Assembly (NCBI GenBank): GCA_039111635.1
Contig: JBCAQO010000011.1
Span: 744,001-808,000 of the forward strand
Direction: 5' to 3'
Source of the DNA: Heterobasidion occidentale
Taxonomy: Eukaryota > Basidiomycota > Agaricomycetes > Russulales > Bondarzewiaceae
Length of the DNA: 64,000 bases
Position numbers and translations under genes: made by a program
Shown: in pieces, positions 33,099-45,121 of the stretch
Layout of the letters: each line of letters opens with the position of its first letter
Numbering within the stretch: position 1 is the stretch's first letter
The notes under the pieces: model-generated
The model's input: the letters and a program-made list of their open reading frames with translations, nothing else
The model's database searches: none
What the model was told of the DNA's origin: nothing

Positions 33099-36000
33099 TA
33101 CCCTCTCCCGCCGCCGCCGCCCGCGCTCGCTCGCTCCAGTCTGCATTCCCCATCCGCAGTCCGATCCCCGTCCGACCCTCGGCCCCGATCTCCATCCCCC
33201 GCGCCCCACCGCCGCCGCCGCCGCCGCCGCCGCATCCTCAGCCCCGCGCGTCTTCCCACGCCCGGCCTCGCCGACCGACCGACCGCCCGCCCGACCGCTC
33301 CCTCCCTACATTCATGAGAAAGAGGGCCGCCCCTCCCCGCCCGTCCCATTCATGCACTCGTTCGGTATTCAACCCGCGCCATCGGGCCCGATCGCGACCC
33401 CCTACCCCTTATTTTAGGGGCCCCCCACGCTCGCTCGATGCGTCCTCGACCGTGGAGCGCCCCCGCCGTCGTCGTAATACGTCTATAGCACTCTCCGTAC
33501 CAGTAGCACTCAATAATAATAGACTGCTTATAGTATGATCGAAATAGCAACGGAACGGCGGGCACGTCCGCCCGCGATCGCGTGCGCGCGCCGCTCCAAT
33601 CGACCCGTCGCCCCTCGACCGTCGGGCCTCCGCCGCGCCCCCCGTTCGCGAATCCCAGCGCCCCCATTGGCTCTCCGCGCGCTCGCGCTCGCGCTCATAC
33701 GCACAGCGCCGCCCGCCGCCCGCCGTCCGCGCGCGCGTGCGCCTCCGAGTCCGAGTCCGAGTCCCACTCACGAGCACGCATGTGTTGTCCGTCGGCGCGT
33801 ACAGGGGCAAGCCCGCGCTGGGATAGCCAGGTAGCAGGTCTCGCCTTCGGCGCCGGTACAGCGTCGATAGTGGGTGGTCTGGGGCGGCGATCGTGGCTAC
33901 GTCCACAGTCGGTCCACTGGCCCCAGCTGGCTAGTACTATGCGCGATGCAGCCGTCTTCAGCTAGCCTTGGTCGCTCGTTCGTGAGCCGCCATCTCGACA
34001 GGAGCACCGGGCTACACGCTAGTAGTAGGGGATCTTGAACCTCGACGACCGTGTGATATTGCGCCGATGACAGGACGCGCCGATGCGCGTCGCCCCGCGG
34101 CACTGCGCCGCGCTGCACCCGCACCGCGACCGCCGCCAGGAGCCGCCAGGAGTCGACGACACCGCCCGCCCGCGACGTCTGCGATCGGCAGCTGGCGAGC
34201 TAACAGCCTGGAGCCGTGAAGAGCAGGTGAGCGGGGGAAGGAGCCCGCGGGTCGCGGGTCACGAGTCGCTGGGCGGGGTCACCGCTGGGCGTCGTTATCG
34301 GCGCACCGGCCGCATCACGGTGCCTTTGCGCCTTTTCAAATTCAGCAGCACCAGCAGCGGCGGCGGTGGCGGGTCGAGTCGATCTGCGGTTCGTTTCGAC
34401 GGTGGGTGCGTGGGCTGATGTTGATCACGAGGGCGAGGGCGAGGGCGAGGACGAGGAGGCGGCCGGGACGCACAAGCACGGCGCAGGACGGTGCTCCTGG
34501 CGCTATACCACGTTTGGAGGGAACCTGGGGGAGTGCATCTGCGCAGGGGGCGCGGCGTCGCGTGGGGTCGCGTGAGGAGACGCAGTGCGGACGCACCTGC
34601 GCGAGCGGGCGCATGGCGCGTCGCGTGGCGCCGTCAGCGCGCGGGCTTTGGATATCTGTATCCTCGCTCAGCGCGCGCGTCCGCGCGACGTCCACGCGCG
34701 CGCGATGCGTACACCCCCGGTGCCGTACCAGCGAAGACGCGGATCTGCACCGTTTCTGCGCGCGCGGCATGCCAGCCCTTGCCAACGGACGGACGGACGG
34801 ACGGACGGATCGCGCTCGTCTGGATCTCTCGAGCGAGACGCGCGCCGCCGATCGTGTATGGCACGATCGTCCTCGGTCGCAGCTGTGTCGTAGCGTTCCT
34901 GCGGTAGACCGTGCGCGTCGGCCAGTCGACCAGTCGACCGACAGCGGTATGTTTCGCGCAATTGGAGCCGCCTCTGCCGCCGTCGTCGTCGCCATCGTGC
35001 AGTATCACGCGGGTGCCCCCCCGCACACGCCCGCGCCGCAGCGCCGTGCGGTGCGGTGCGGTGCGTCCGAGACGCTGTGGGGATAGAGATCCATCGCCTG
35101 ATATCAGGCAACAGGCGGATTCCGAGGAGGGAGGGAGATCTGGGCCGCGAGCGGGCGGGGCCCTGCTTCGCGGCGGCTGCGTTGATCGGGCAGCGTGATG
35201 GGCGGAACGGACGCGGGATGGTCATGGCTGCTGGTGACGCTTAGCCGTTAGACGTTAGGCGCCCGCTCGTTGCAGGAACGGACAGACGCACGGATACTTG
35301 CATGGATGGTCGACGCACGGATGGTCCGGATGGTCCGGATGGTCGAATGGGTAGGCGCGCGTGGGCCGGCAGCGCGGAACGACGCGCGATGGAGCACTGG
35401 AGAGAGTATGGAGACACGTCGCGCGTTGCCGTGCGCGACGTCGACTCGTCGAGCCCATCAGGCGACGCGCATCAGCACCGATGCTACGCTGCAAGCACGC
35501 ACTAGCGCATAGTCAGCCGCATTGGACCTGCGCAGACCCGCCCCGATCAGCGCAGCGCACCGCGTCCGGGCCTGGGTGCGTGCGCTGCATCCGGCGCGCG
35601 CGTTTCACGATGACAGGACCGAGGCCAGCTGAACAGCTGAGCAGCTGAGCAGCCTCGACTCTCGACGCTCGACTGTTCGACGTTCGGTGGTGTGTTTGCC
35701 CCAGACGAGCACGAGGGTCCGTGCAGCGAGGCGCTCGGCGCTCGGCATGGAGCGCCCCTCTCGCCCGCACGTTCACCCGGGGTGCCGGTCGACGTAGAGC
35801 ACGCGGCGCACGATCTCGATCCTGATCCTGATCCGATCAGGGGCTCTCGCCGCGCGAGCCGGTACACTGAGCTGGTGCTGAGCTGGTTCGCATTGCCAAT
35901 CGCCCTTGCCATGCCGCCGCCACGCGCTCGTGGCTGTGTAGTATGTACGCCCGTGCGCTGTAGATCCCAGTATCATGTCCCTCTCTTTTCCTCGGTCCCC

Positions 36001-39000
36001 CGTGGCTCGCCCCGTCGCGCGAGGCGGACACGTACGACGTCGGCGCTCGCTCACCCCACCCCCTTCGCTGCCGCCATCGAGCGTCGAAACGCGCCACGGA
36101 ACAGACGTGGAACACCGCGGAACGAGCCCGAACGCTTCTTCCTCCTGCTGCTACTTACTTACAGACCTATTTGCAGCGCCCCAGGGTCGCGGTGATTAGA
36201 CGCCTCGCCCTCGTCGGCCGCCCTGGCTCGTTTCAATGCCCTCGGCGATAGCCCGCGTCGGCGCCTTCGCTGCTCGCTCACGACTCCACACTTAGGGACT
36301 CTCGCAGGTCCTGAGGCTCGCGCGCGCCGAGCTGCGCCTCGCAGGCATCGCGCACGCACCGAACCCGAAGCTCGACACACGCACCCCGCACCACGCCGGT
36401 GTCGTGATCGGGCCATCAGCTTCTCGGTGCCCAGCGGTGGAGGTGGAGCTGCACGCAGGCCCAGCCTACCTGCGAGCCAAGCCCAGCGCAATCCGCATCT
36501 GGATTTGACTTCCCATCCCCATCCCCATCCCCATCCCATCCCCATATATCACTGTGCTTCCCCATTCTATTCTTGCACGCGTCGTGGCGCCCCGGCTCCC
36601 AGGCAACGGAGCAGGTTCGAGCGCGTTCGAGCGCGCGCCAGATGCCAGATGCACCGGCTCCACGCAGCCACCCTGCCGCTGCACGCGCGCACGCGCGCTA
36701 GTCGACTCGAGTCGCGTGTGCGTGCCACGCCGCGCGCCTCTGCGGCTACCTATAGCCCGCCCCGCCGTTCCGTCCCGTCTCCGTGCGACAACGTGCGTGC
36801 GTGCGTCCATGCAACGACGAGCACGGATCGCCGCGCGACCCTGGACGAGACGCGCGCCTGCGTCACCGTGCACGTCGCGCCGCTCGCGAGCACGACGGGC
36901 GTGCGTACGTACGTCGTGGATCGACAGGGACGCGCCGAACGGAAGCTATTCCCCGACTTGCCGCAAGGTCCTCCTGTCCGCGGCTAGCGTGTCCCTGTCT
37001 TGCCTTTGGCTGGGCTGTCGATCGACCGCGAGGCCGGAGACCCAGGAGGGTGATCCGTCACACGCGGGGCGTGAGCGGCTGGGTGCCGGTGCTGCGATCG
37101 ACGAGCGCGCGGGGCACGCACCGCCCTCCATTGTTCCCGGCGCACAGCAGCGCACAGCACCGCGCCGCGCTCGGGAATCGGGAGTCGGGGTGTCGGCGAA
37201 TCCTCGGCGCGCGCCTCGCTGTCGCACGTATGCCGACTGATGTCGGGATCCAGCGCATGCGGAAGTGCGTGGGCGGTTTCGAGAGAGACTGCGGGAAGCG
37301 CGTTGCCGGATGAGGATGGCGTCGCTTCGTTCCGGAATCGAACCCGCAGACAGTTTTGGCACTTACGACAGCTTGCTTAAGCTTCGGAGCGTCCATGATT
37401 CGCAAGCATCGCGCGTCGCGCGAGGACAAAGCACGTCGCTCGATGGCTTACTTCTGGCGTGCTATGCACTCGCTGCATGGCAAACGCGGGCCTCGAGGAC
37501 GCAGAGGAACTCCACGGTCGCCGTTCTCGCTCTCTCGCTCTCTCACAGAACGCATACACGCATCCCCCATTTCTCACCGCGGCGATGTCCACGCCATCGT
37601 GCACGCCAGGGGGACACAGTACCAGCTAGAAGCCGTCCGTGTCGTTACTATCGATGAGATCGCAGATGCGCCGTGTGCGCGAATCCATTACAGTAGATTA
37701 CAGCACATGTACATAAGCGGCGGGTTCGCGCGAGCTGTCCGAGAATGGGAACGCGATGGCATGTTTGAAACTCGAATTCGCTCGGCTCCGTGACATGAGG
37801 ACCCCTGTGGGCGCAGATTATTACGATGACGTACACATGCATGGACGGGTGAACCCGCGGGTGGCTGACCACCGAAACAAAGCAGCTGGGGCGACAGTCC
37901 AGTGCACCCTCGTCCCTTGTATTCCGATTCAGGGAGCAAACACGGCCAGACAAGCTCGGATACACGCATCTCGCATCGCGTCAACAACACATCGGAATCG
38001 GACTTCTTCGAGTTGGAGTTGGCCGCTCGCCAGGGCTCCGTGAACGTCGCGACCGAGCGAGAGCGCGCCGATCACGAATATATGCGGCGAGAGAACGCGT
38101 TAGACGCGCGTGCTGGATGCACTTGGCTGGCCGAAGGGAGCCCGAGGCCGTGTCGTGTCGCGTCGCGTCGCGTCGTCCTGGCTAAGCTGAGCTGTGCGGT
38201 ATCTATCGAGGCCAAGCAGGGCGCGAGCGAGCAGACCGTGACGGATTTACGTGGACGTGTCAGGCCTCGCTGGGAATGCCGACGCACACCAGATGAATGG
38301 AAGGGCTCCTGGTAAGCGGGCCGGTAGCAATTGTGGATAATGGCGCGAGGTATATACAGTACCAAGGCGGGGTCGAGACATCATCACATCACAGATCACA
38401 GGGGTCGGCAAAAGCGACAGAGGCCGTCGGTGATCGGGAGACCGCGCACACGGAGTCTTGTATGTTGCTGCGCATCACATGTGTGCTGGCAGTCGACAGG
38501 AGGCTCTGAACCTGGAATGGTGGAGGGCGTGGAGCAATGTCGCTGGGCAGCTGGGCATACCGTGACAGTGAGTAGCCGGACGTGCCGGGAGAGCAGGCGG
38601 CTGCCTCAGACCCTGCGAAGAGGGCCCGATTGCCCTCGACATGGCGTGAAGCAGAGAGATCGGCATATCGGGTCAAGCAGAGCACTGTTCGCAAACAGCT
38701 GAGCAGGGGAGCGCCCTGCGCACATCTAGATCCGCTCAGGAAAGCAAGATTGCTCCTGAGTCGGGAGACAGACAGTGTGCGACGCAAGGGGCCTACGCAT
38801 ACCGTGAATGACGGTGAATGGCCGTCCAGCGGACCAGCTCCAGACTGCCAACGAGCAACTCAGCTATGGCTGGAGACCCGCGCCGTGTTGCAGTTGCAAG
38901 CCCAGGTCGAGCGAGGAACCAGGCTCGCTCAGATCGGCGATAGTCGTTCAGAGATCTCACCTCGACATCTCCATTGCACATCCCGCCCAGCTCGACGCCT

Positions 39001-40866
39001 TCACTCCCGCAGGCGCACAGCCGCGACGTATCCGGCAACGCTTCGCCCAAGCGACCCAGCGTAGCCCAGTGCGTAGGATACCCTACTAAGCTCGATCCTG
39101 CGATTGATGAAATGTCTAATGGTTTCCTCACCTGGAGCTAAGGACCGTGCTCCGCTGTGCCCGCCATGTCAGTTGCTGTCGACTGTCGCCAATCGACCAG
39201 GCTCAGTCCGGTGCACCCCGTAGCTTAAGATCATCAGGAATGATCATCTGGAGTGCGCTGTCCGGCGGCGAATTTGGGCAAAGCCACGGTAGGTTGAGCA
39301 GCAACAGATCGTTGCTGCTCCGCGAGTCGTCTGTTTTTCGGAGGTCGCGGTGGCCGGAGGCCGCATCCATCCACGTGTGCAACTCGTGTGCAGCACTCGA
39401 CGACGAAACTCGACGTTCGAGCAGACGGCACGATGAGGTTTGATTGCTCGAGCACGTCTTACCCAAAGTTCATCATGAATCGACTGAAACTTGAGAGGAA
39501 TGTGAGTCGATACTTTGTATGGAAATTTTCATTGTTTATGAAGTCATAGACTTCTACACACTGGAGTCTCAAGTATGGAACACAACCTGTTCCCTCCTTG
39601 GGCTACTCGACCTGCGTCCGTTTCAAACGACGGATATGCGCTGGCAGCAATATACTCGCACTCCGGTAGCTGCTCCTCCTCTAAGGGCGATCTATTGGCA
39701 CAGCGCGTCATCGCGTGCCGCACAGCTCATCTCTGCTCCGAGATGAACCCCACACACTGCCGCTCAGGATGTATACGTGGACCCCACTCCCTCGCCAACT
39801 CGAATGACTCTCGTGCGCCTCGTCATGCGCGCATCAGCTTCTGACTCCGAGCTGCGAGTTGCTCCATTTGGGATCTTCGTTCCGGGGCCAATCCCCCGCT
39901 GATCCTCTGCAAGTGAGCCAGCCGCCTCTTCAGGCTCTGGGGCGCTCACGCTAATTATAACAAGCAAAACATGTGCGTGCTACGGTGCGACTTCTCGTCT
40001 GGATCCGGGCCTCGAGGCGACACAGCTTTCTCGTCTTTCTTCTGTCTATGACGCGCAGAATCGCGCTGGTTCGTTTCAGCCCAATCCGCCTGTGGCGCGC
40101 GGGAGCACGCGTCTCTCCTTCACAGATCGCGCCGCCCTTTGATCGGTGTTGCCTGCCGCTGCTGCTATTCTCGCCATCTTGGGACGAGCGACCAACCGGC
40201 AGAGGAGGTCGCGGTTTCTCACTCCACGTCCGTGTGCACCTCGGATGAATCATGCAGCTCGACCATCATCGCCAGCGCCTCTCCCTCCTCTCACACTTGA
40301 TCCAATCACCCTACACGCGTGCAAGCTCTGCTTCGTACGCGCATGGTCACTTCACTGATGGCATCGCGCCGCGACGTTTCAAGTAGAGGCTATATTTCGC
40401 ACTCGGTGCTGTGATGTTCCACCATGGACGGCCACGATCCCACAGGTTGGCCTTTCATGTGTTATGTTTCGAGGGTCACAATCTTCCATTGTGTGCCCAG
40501 CACATCTCTCTTGTCCAAGGTTTCGACGCGGTGGCTCCACTCTGATCATGTCCACTCTATCTTCAATGAGATGAAATCACCGTTCAGAGGTCTAGAATTC
40601 CGCTGTCTGAACGTGGAACCTTGTTTCCTGTCTAGCTATGTCGTCTGGATAATGATGTGGCGTGATTTCTGCAATCTTCTGGGAGGCTGTCTATTACTAT
40701 GTATTTGGATTTTACTCACTAAGAAGGCATATGTGTATAGGAGCTCTTTGTGCGGCCCTCGAGATCATATGTCGTAGCATTCCGTGAATATTCTCCAATT
40801 GATCCTGCTTCGCTATGGTCGTGCAAGTTGCAACCATGTAGCTTGTCGCGCACAAGTAACACCCAG
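33099..40866. other. GC-rich gene desert
   Basis: There are nearly 7.8 kb with no gene I can support. Overlapping Arg/Ala/Pro-rich frames occur on all strands without motifs, typical of GC-rich non-coding DNA. Short tandem tracts are present: CCG units near 33211-33232, GGAC units near 34786-34807 and GGATGGTCC units near 35315-35345. From about 39500 base composition returns to normal, still without a recognisable gene. Confidence 0.45.
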
Positions 40867-40948
40867 TCCGATATGGTGTAACGGCTAACATTGCCGCCTT
40901 TCATACATTTGATCGCGGCAGCTCGGGGTTCGATTCCCCGTATCGGAA
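40867..40948 (+). tRNA. tRNA-Glu (UUC) with 10-nt intron
   Basis: The acceptor arms TCCGATA (40867-40873) and TATCGGA (40941-40947) pair fully. The D arm is GTGT/ACAT around AACGGCTA. The anticodon stem is GCCGC (40893-40897) with GCGGC (40915-40919). The T arm is CGGGG TTCGATT CCCCG. The anticodon loop is CTTTCA, then the intron 40904-40913 after position 37, then C, giving anticodon TTC at 40900-40902. It decodes GAA (and GAG by wobble). The A-box and B-box promoters are internal (B box GGTTCGATTCC). The mature length is about 72 nt without CCA. Confidence 0.93.
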
Positions 40949-41293
40949 TGAAAGTGGTGTGCATGTTTTCCTTCTCGTTGTCAGAGCCTCATGCAGCTGT
41001 TTTTCGACATTGCAACAGTACAATTCAACAAAACCGGCTGCTGTCGAAAGCCATTCGCACCGCACGCTTATCAGCAACGATAGCGGCACACAGTGTCCGT
41101 GTATTGATCATGCCAAAGGCCCACAAACAAAATTCGAACAAGAAAACTACGGAAAGCTGGGTCCAAGAAAAAAAAACGAACGACGATGTAACGAGAGACG
41201 GTCGACGCAGCACCCGCTCCGCCTCACCGGCCTTTTCCGCTTTCCACAACATACAAAGAACGAAACTGCCCAGCGGCCTTAGCGACTCGGCGC
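40949..41293. other. Intergenic
   Basis: This lies between the tRNA and the 3' end of hydrophobin 2. A short A-rich tract near 41167-41177 may belong to the hydrophobin 3' end on the other strand. Nothing else was recognised. Confidence 0.4.
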
Positions 41294-41748
41294 TCATAGG
41301 CCGGCGTTGATGGGGGTGCACCCCAGGTTGACGAGGCCCTGTGAGGAGAGTGGCCGATTTAGGCCGGATAGATGCGGTAGGTAGAAGCAAGCACTCACGT
41401 TTTGGACGTCGCCTGTGCAGCAGGCTGGCTGCTGAGCGCAGTTGGAGCCGTCGCCGACGCCGATGAGGTCGATCGGGTCGCAGCTGAGGCCGACGGGGAC
41501 ACTGAGTCCTTGAAGGACGACACCAAGCAGCCCGAGCTGCTTGCTGATGCTGGGATCGTCGGACTGTAAAGGGACAAAAATTAGCGAGGGAAACAAGGAG
41601 GCAGGGTGACGTGCATACCTTTCCGACCGTGTCGCAGCAGTTCAATTTACCAGTGTTGCACTGTCCAGTGCGTTTGGTGGAGGGGGAGGGATGCGCCGCA
41701 GCGACGAGGACAAGGCCGAGGACGGAGAGCAGAGAGACGGGCAAACAT
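41294..41748 (-). pseudogene. Class I hydrophobin 2, frame break in signal peptide
   Basis: The eight-cysteine class I pattern is complete: QCNTGKLNCC, SVPVGLSC, SNCAQQPACC and LGCTPINAG, with phase-0 introns between exons 41619-41748, 41399-41563 and 41294-41338. The only plausible start is ATG 41748, giving MFARLSAL as in neighbouring hydrophobins. The hydrophobic stretch that should follow (SVLGLVLVAAA) is in another frame. Exon 1 from ATG is 130 bases, one more than a multiple of three, which fits a 2-base loss in the CT-repeat at about 41723-41733. A TATA box (TATAAAAG on the minus strand, 41838-41845) lies about 95 bases upstream. It is either a recently inactivated gene or a sequence error; everything else looks functional. 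Confidence 0.75.
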
Positions 41749-41837
41749 GGCGAGAGTGAGCGACTGGGTATCGGTGGGGTGAGGGGGTGAGTGCGTTCGT
41801 TGTATGAACAGAGAAAGAATGGCCCATGGAGGACCGC

Positions 41838-41845
41838 CTTTTATA
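41838..41845 (-). promoter_or_regulatory. TATA box of hydrophobin 2
   Basis: TATAAAAG on the minus strand about 90-97 bases upstream of ATG 41748, the same spacing as at the other hydrophobins in this window. Confidence 0.7.
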
Positions 41846-41884
41846 CAGCGGAGGCGTTGAATGTACAACCCACCCTCACCGTCA

Positions 41885-42377
41885 AGGCGACTGGCGCTGG
41901 AATGTCTCGATTAATCCTTGTGGAGGGATTCTAGTCCTGCAGGAGACAGTTGCAATGCCAACTAGCACCGCTGGTGGATTGCTTGAGCAATTCGGGAACT
42001 CGTGAGCGCGAAGTTTCCATCTGGAGTGTGAGCATATGTCAGCGTCTAGCAGCGAAGTAAACTTAACCAAGGCAGTGACGTGTTGCTTCGATGCTCGGTG
42101 CACCAAATATGAATGGACGGATCGTCATGGCACGCGTCTTCGATGCACCTTGCCATCCTTTCCGGCTGATGGCTGCGTGTCGTGGAGTGTCAGGTTCGAG
42201 CCACTCCGATACTCTCTCAACGTGAGCGAGGCCAAGCTTGATGGCGAGCCGGAAAGCGCGCCCCTGCAGACAGTCAAAGGCGAAAGGGTAAAGACAGGTG
42301 TGTATTACAGTATAGTGCTTGTGTGAAAGAAACTGTGCCCGAATCAACCGATTTCTTCTGAGTGACCACTCCACCGC
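41885..42377. other. Intergenic between hydrophobins 2 and 3
   Basis: No gene was recognised; it includes the upstream region of hydrophobin 2 and the 3' end of hydrophobin 3. Confidence 0.4.
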
Positions 42378-42837
42378 TCAGAGGACGAAGTTGATAGGGT
42401 TACAGTTGATCCCGAAACCGCCCTAGAGCACGGGGAGTCAACGCACGGAGCGTACACAACAGACAGGAAGGTGTCACTCACCACCAACGTTTTGTCGCAG
42501 CACACAGGCTGAGTGGCACAGTTGGAGCCCACACTATCGGTGGCGAAAGAGTCGCAGTTGAGCCCGATAGGGATATTTTGCCCTTGGAGAATGAAGCCCT
42601 GCTGGGCGAGCAAGGTGCTCACGCTCTCCGACTCCGACTGATGCTTAGACGTCAGACTAACTTCGTCCCGCGACACAGGTGGAAACTCACGCTCTCGATT
42701 GTGTTGCAGCACTGAACGCCGCCACTGTTGCACTCGGCCGTTAGAGATTGATCAGACCAGCCTGAAGGGCTTGGGACGGCCAGTGTCAGGACAGCAAGGC
42801 CAAGAACGGCAGAGACGATGGTGACGCGGGCAAACAT
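42378..42837 (-). CDS. Class I hydrophobin 3
   Basis: Secreted class I hydrophobin of 115 aa. Exons are 42691-42837, 42482-42637 and 42378-42422, with phase-0 introns. The signal peptide is MFARVTIVSAVLGLAVLTLA. The cysteines fall in AECNSGGVQCC, PIGLNC, SNCATQPVCC and INCNPINFVL. Intron 1 follows NTIES after the first CC pair; intron 2 follows CCDKTLV after the second. A minus-strand TATAAA (42935-42940) is about 100 bases upstream of ATG 42837. It shares orientation with hydrophobin 2 and lies divergent to hydrophobins 4 and 5. Confidence 0.9.
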
Positions 42838-42934
42838 AGTGACAGTGGGTGTGGCCTAAGAGGAGGATGTGTCCAACGAATGACAGTGGAGGCTAGCGGG
42901 AGTCAGGGGAATCGCGGTGTGGTGGTTAGGATAC

Positions 42935-42940
42935 TTTATA
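42935..42940 (-). promoter_or_regulatory. TATA box of hydrophobin 3
   Basis: Minus-strand TATAAA about 100 bases upstream of the ATG at 42837. Confidence 0.6.
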
Positions 42941-43638
42941 CCTCGGACGCCGAGGAGTCCGCCGACGAAGCAGGAAGACTCGACTTCACTGAGTTAAACC
43001 TTAGAGTCGTATTGCATCCAGAACGGGCTTCCCATTCGCCTGCTATGGGGCGTGCACTTGCGTCGAAAGCTTACCTTCCTGGATGCCAATTGCCGCTGGT
43101 CGGGTATACCACGACAGGGTGAAGGAACGACTGTAACGAGAACGCTTAAACATGGCTTCGTCGTCCCGGGGGGAAGCTCTAGCGCGCCAACCGGCAGCGG
43201 CATGTCGCATGATGCTGCAGGTGCAGAGAACTCACGTCCATCGCGGCAGTAGTCTGACGGGCAGCGGTCGAGGAAGCCGTTGCAAGCGTCATGTCCTGGA
43301 CGTGACCTTTGATACAGCCTTGTCCGATGACATCGGATGCAAAATGGCTCGGCACGGATGGCATTGGGATCCAAACCACGTCCGTCCTCCAAAAGTCGAG
43401 AAATGCCGCATATGGGCATGCGATTACCAAAAGCGGACACACACCTGTCCTGCGAATGCGCCACTTGCGCGACGGAGCGAGGGCGCGTACAGGTGGTCTC
43501 TCTCCTAGCGTCTCCGCGCCCCCTCGGCCACACGATGAGCTCGAGAAAACGCGCTATCCTAGCCTTATGCTAGAGGAAGTAGCACAGAGAGGAATGTCGT
43601 CTTGAGCAACGATGAGCCGACGAGGCCTCTCCTTGCGA
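42941..43638. other. Divergent intergenic region between hydrophobins 3 and 4
   Basis: No gene was recognised. It would contain upstream control sequences of the two divergently transcribed hydrophobins. Confidence 0.4.
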
Positions 43639-43646
43639 TATAAAAA
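43639..43646 (+). promoter_or_regulatory. TATA box of hydrophobin 4
   Basis: TATAAAAA in GC-rich surroundings, 106 bases before ATG 43752. A pyrimidine-rich leader starting near 43668 follows. Confidence 0.75.
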
Positions 43647-43751
43647 GGGAGGGCGAGGACGGATATTCTCCAGTTCTCAGCTCTCCTCCGTTGTTGCAAT
43701 TTCCTCCGTCTTCTCCACCCTCACAGCCTCCTATCCCACATTCTATCGATC

Positions 43752-44328
43752 ATGTTCGCTCGCTTCTCCACCCTCTCTGCGCTCTCCGTTCTCGCCATCG
43801 CCACCATGGTTGCCGCCGGACCGTCGGGTTGGCACAAGCCGGAGGAGGTCGCCCCGAAGCACGACTACAAGCCCGACTACAAGCCCGAGTACCAGCCCGA
43901 ATATCAGCCTGAGTACAAAAGCGAGTCCAAGAACTCCCTTTCGGCCCAGTGCAATACCGGATCCGTCCAATGTTGCGACACGGTCGAAGATGTCAGTGCA
44001 GCCTTTCCCGATCCGTCTTTCTTTTCTGCTGGCTGACGTTCGCCTCGATCGACAGGCTTCCTCTGACAACGCAGCGAAGGCTCTTGGTCTCCTCGGCCTC
44101 GTCGTTCAAGGCGCCAACGTCCCCATCGGTCTCAACTGCGACTCCATCGACGTCTTGATCGGAGTCGGCGCCGGCTCCAACTGCGCTTCGCAGCCCGTCT
44201 GCTGCGACAAGACCGAATCGGTAAACGCTCTGCTCCCTGACTGCGATGCCTGTTGTGCTCACCTGAATTGCTCGCGCGCTCGCTAGGGTCTCGGCGTCGG
44301 CTGCCTGCCCATCAACCTCGCTGCCTGA
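43752..44328 (+). CDS. Class I hydrophobin 4 with short Tyr/Lys repeat
   Basis: Exons are 43752-43991, 44056-44220 and 44287-44328; phase-0 introns; 148 aa. The signal peptide begins MFARFSTLSALSVLAIATM. Residues 38-57 carry about five units of the type DYKPDYKPEYQPEYQPEYK before the first cysteine (Cys67). The core is QCNTGSVQCC, VPIGLNC, GSNCASQPVCC and GVGCLPINLAA, with spacing C-x5-CC-x32-C-x14-C-x5-CC-x10-C, canonical for class I. The repeat type also appears, greatly expanded, in hydrophobins 5 and 6. Introns follow DTVED and KTES, exactly as in hydrophobin 5. It is expected in the cell wall or on aerial surfaces. Confidence 0.92.
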
Positions 44329-45011
44329 GCGAGATCCCGAGCCTGGAGGAGGGAAGCTGAGGAGGATTGTTTCACACACACTATTTCTATACACCACCCT
44401 TTTATTTTTCCTTCGTATAATGGCTGGGGGTCGCTGGCATTGTGAATGCATATTCGCCGTGTTCGGCTGGTTTTCTCTGCAACTAATGAGTGGAAACCAA
44501 AAGTGTCTTCCCGAGCAACGAAGACATTAAAGAACACCGGTTTTCGGACCAAGTTCGTGAGCTCGTCCACATCCACGCAGTGAATGTTTTTCGACCAGCG
44601 TTCCCTGCGATAGGATTGTTTCCCAGAAGGCGAAGATCAGCGTCTGGATTCCGTCATGCAGAGAGCGACGGATCGTAAATAGGCGTGTGAGGTCGACAGT
44701 GGCGATCGATTCAGAGACCCTTGCGCAGTCTCACCGAGATGTCTACTCGGATGGGGGCCGACTTGCGTTTAGACATTTGCAAGTTGGGGAAAGACATGAC
44801 AGCGGAAGAACGAAAGTGCACGCGCAACTGTCACGGCGTGAACGCACGTGATGCCTTCGACGCGTTGTTGTGGATGTGTTTGGAGGACCCGCGTCGCTCT
44901 CGCCGCCTCCTCCTGGATGGTCGCATCCAGTGAACCGAAGTACGGTGGAAAAGGAAACTTACCACCCAAACAGAGAAATATCATGGTCCAGCAGGGCCGG
45001 CCCTCGTCTTG
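44329..45011. other. Intergenic between hydrophobins 4 and 5
   Basis: No gene was recognised; it holds the 3' end of hydrophobin 4 and the promoter of hydrophobin 5. Confidence 0.4.
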
Positions 45012-45019
45012 TATAAATA
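45012..45019 (+). promoter_or_regulatory. TATA box of hydrophobin 5
   Basis: TATAAATA, 103 bases before the ATG at 45122, with a pyrimidine-rich leader between. Confidence 0.75.
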
Positions 45020-45121
45020 CAGGCTCGTTGACGTCGGTGCATCCTCAGTTCTCCAGCCGCCCTCTGCAGTCGAACTAAGGTCTTCCCACTCACACACATT
45101 CCTATCCCCACATCGTCCACT

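Noticed and set aside
37330..37400. tRNA-like sequence on the minus strand (GGGTTCGATTCCGG)
   Set aside because: Only the T-loop resembles a tRNA. The T stem has mismatches, and I could not build an acceptor stem or a D arm.
33099..39500. Numerous 80-220 codon frames in the GC-rich desert
   Set aside because: All are compositionally biased, overlap one another on both strands and lack conserved motifs or intron structure.
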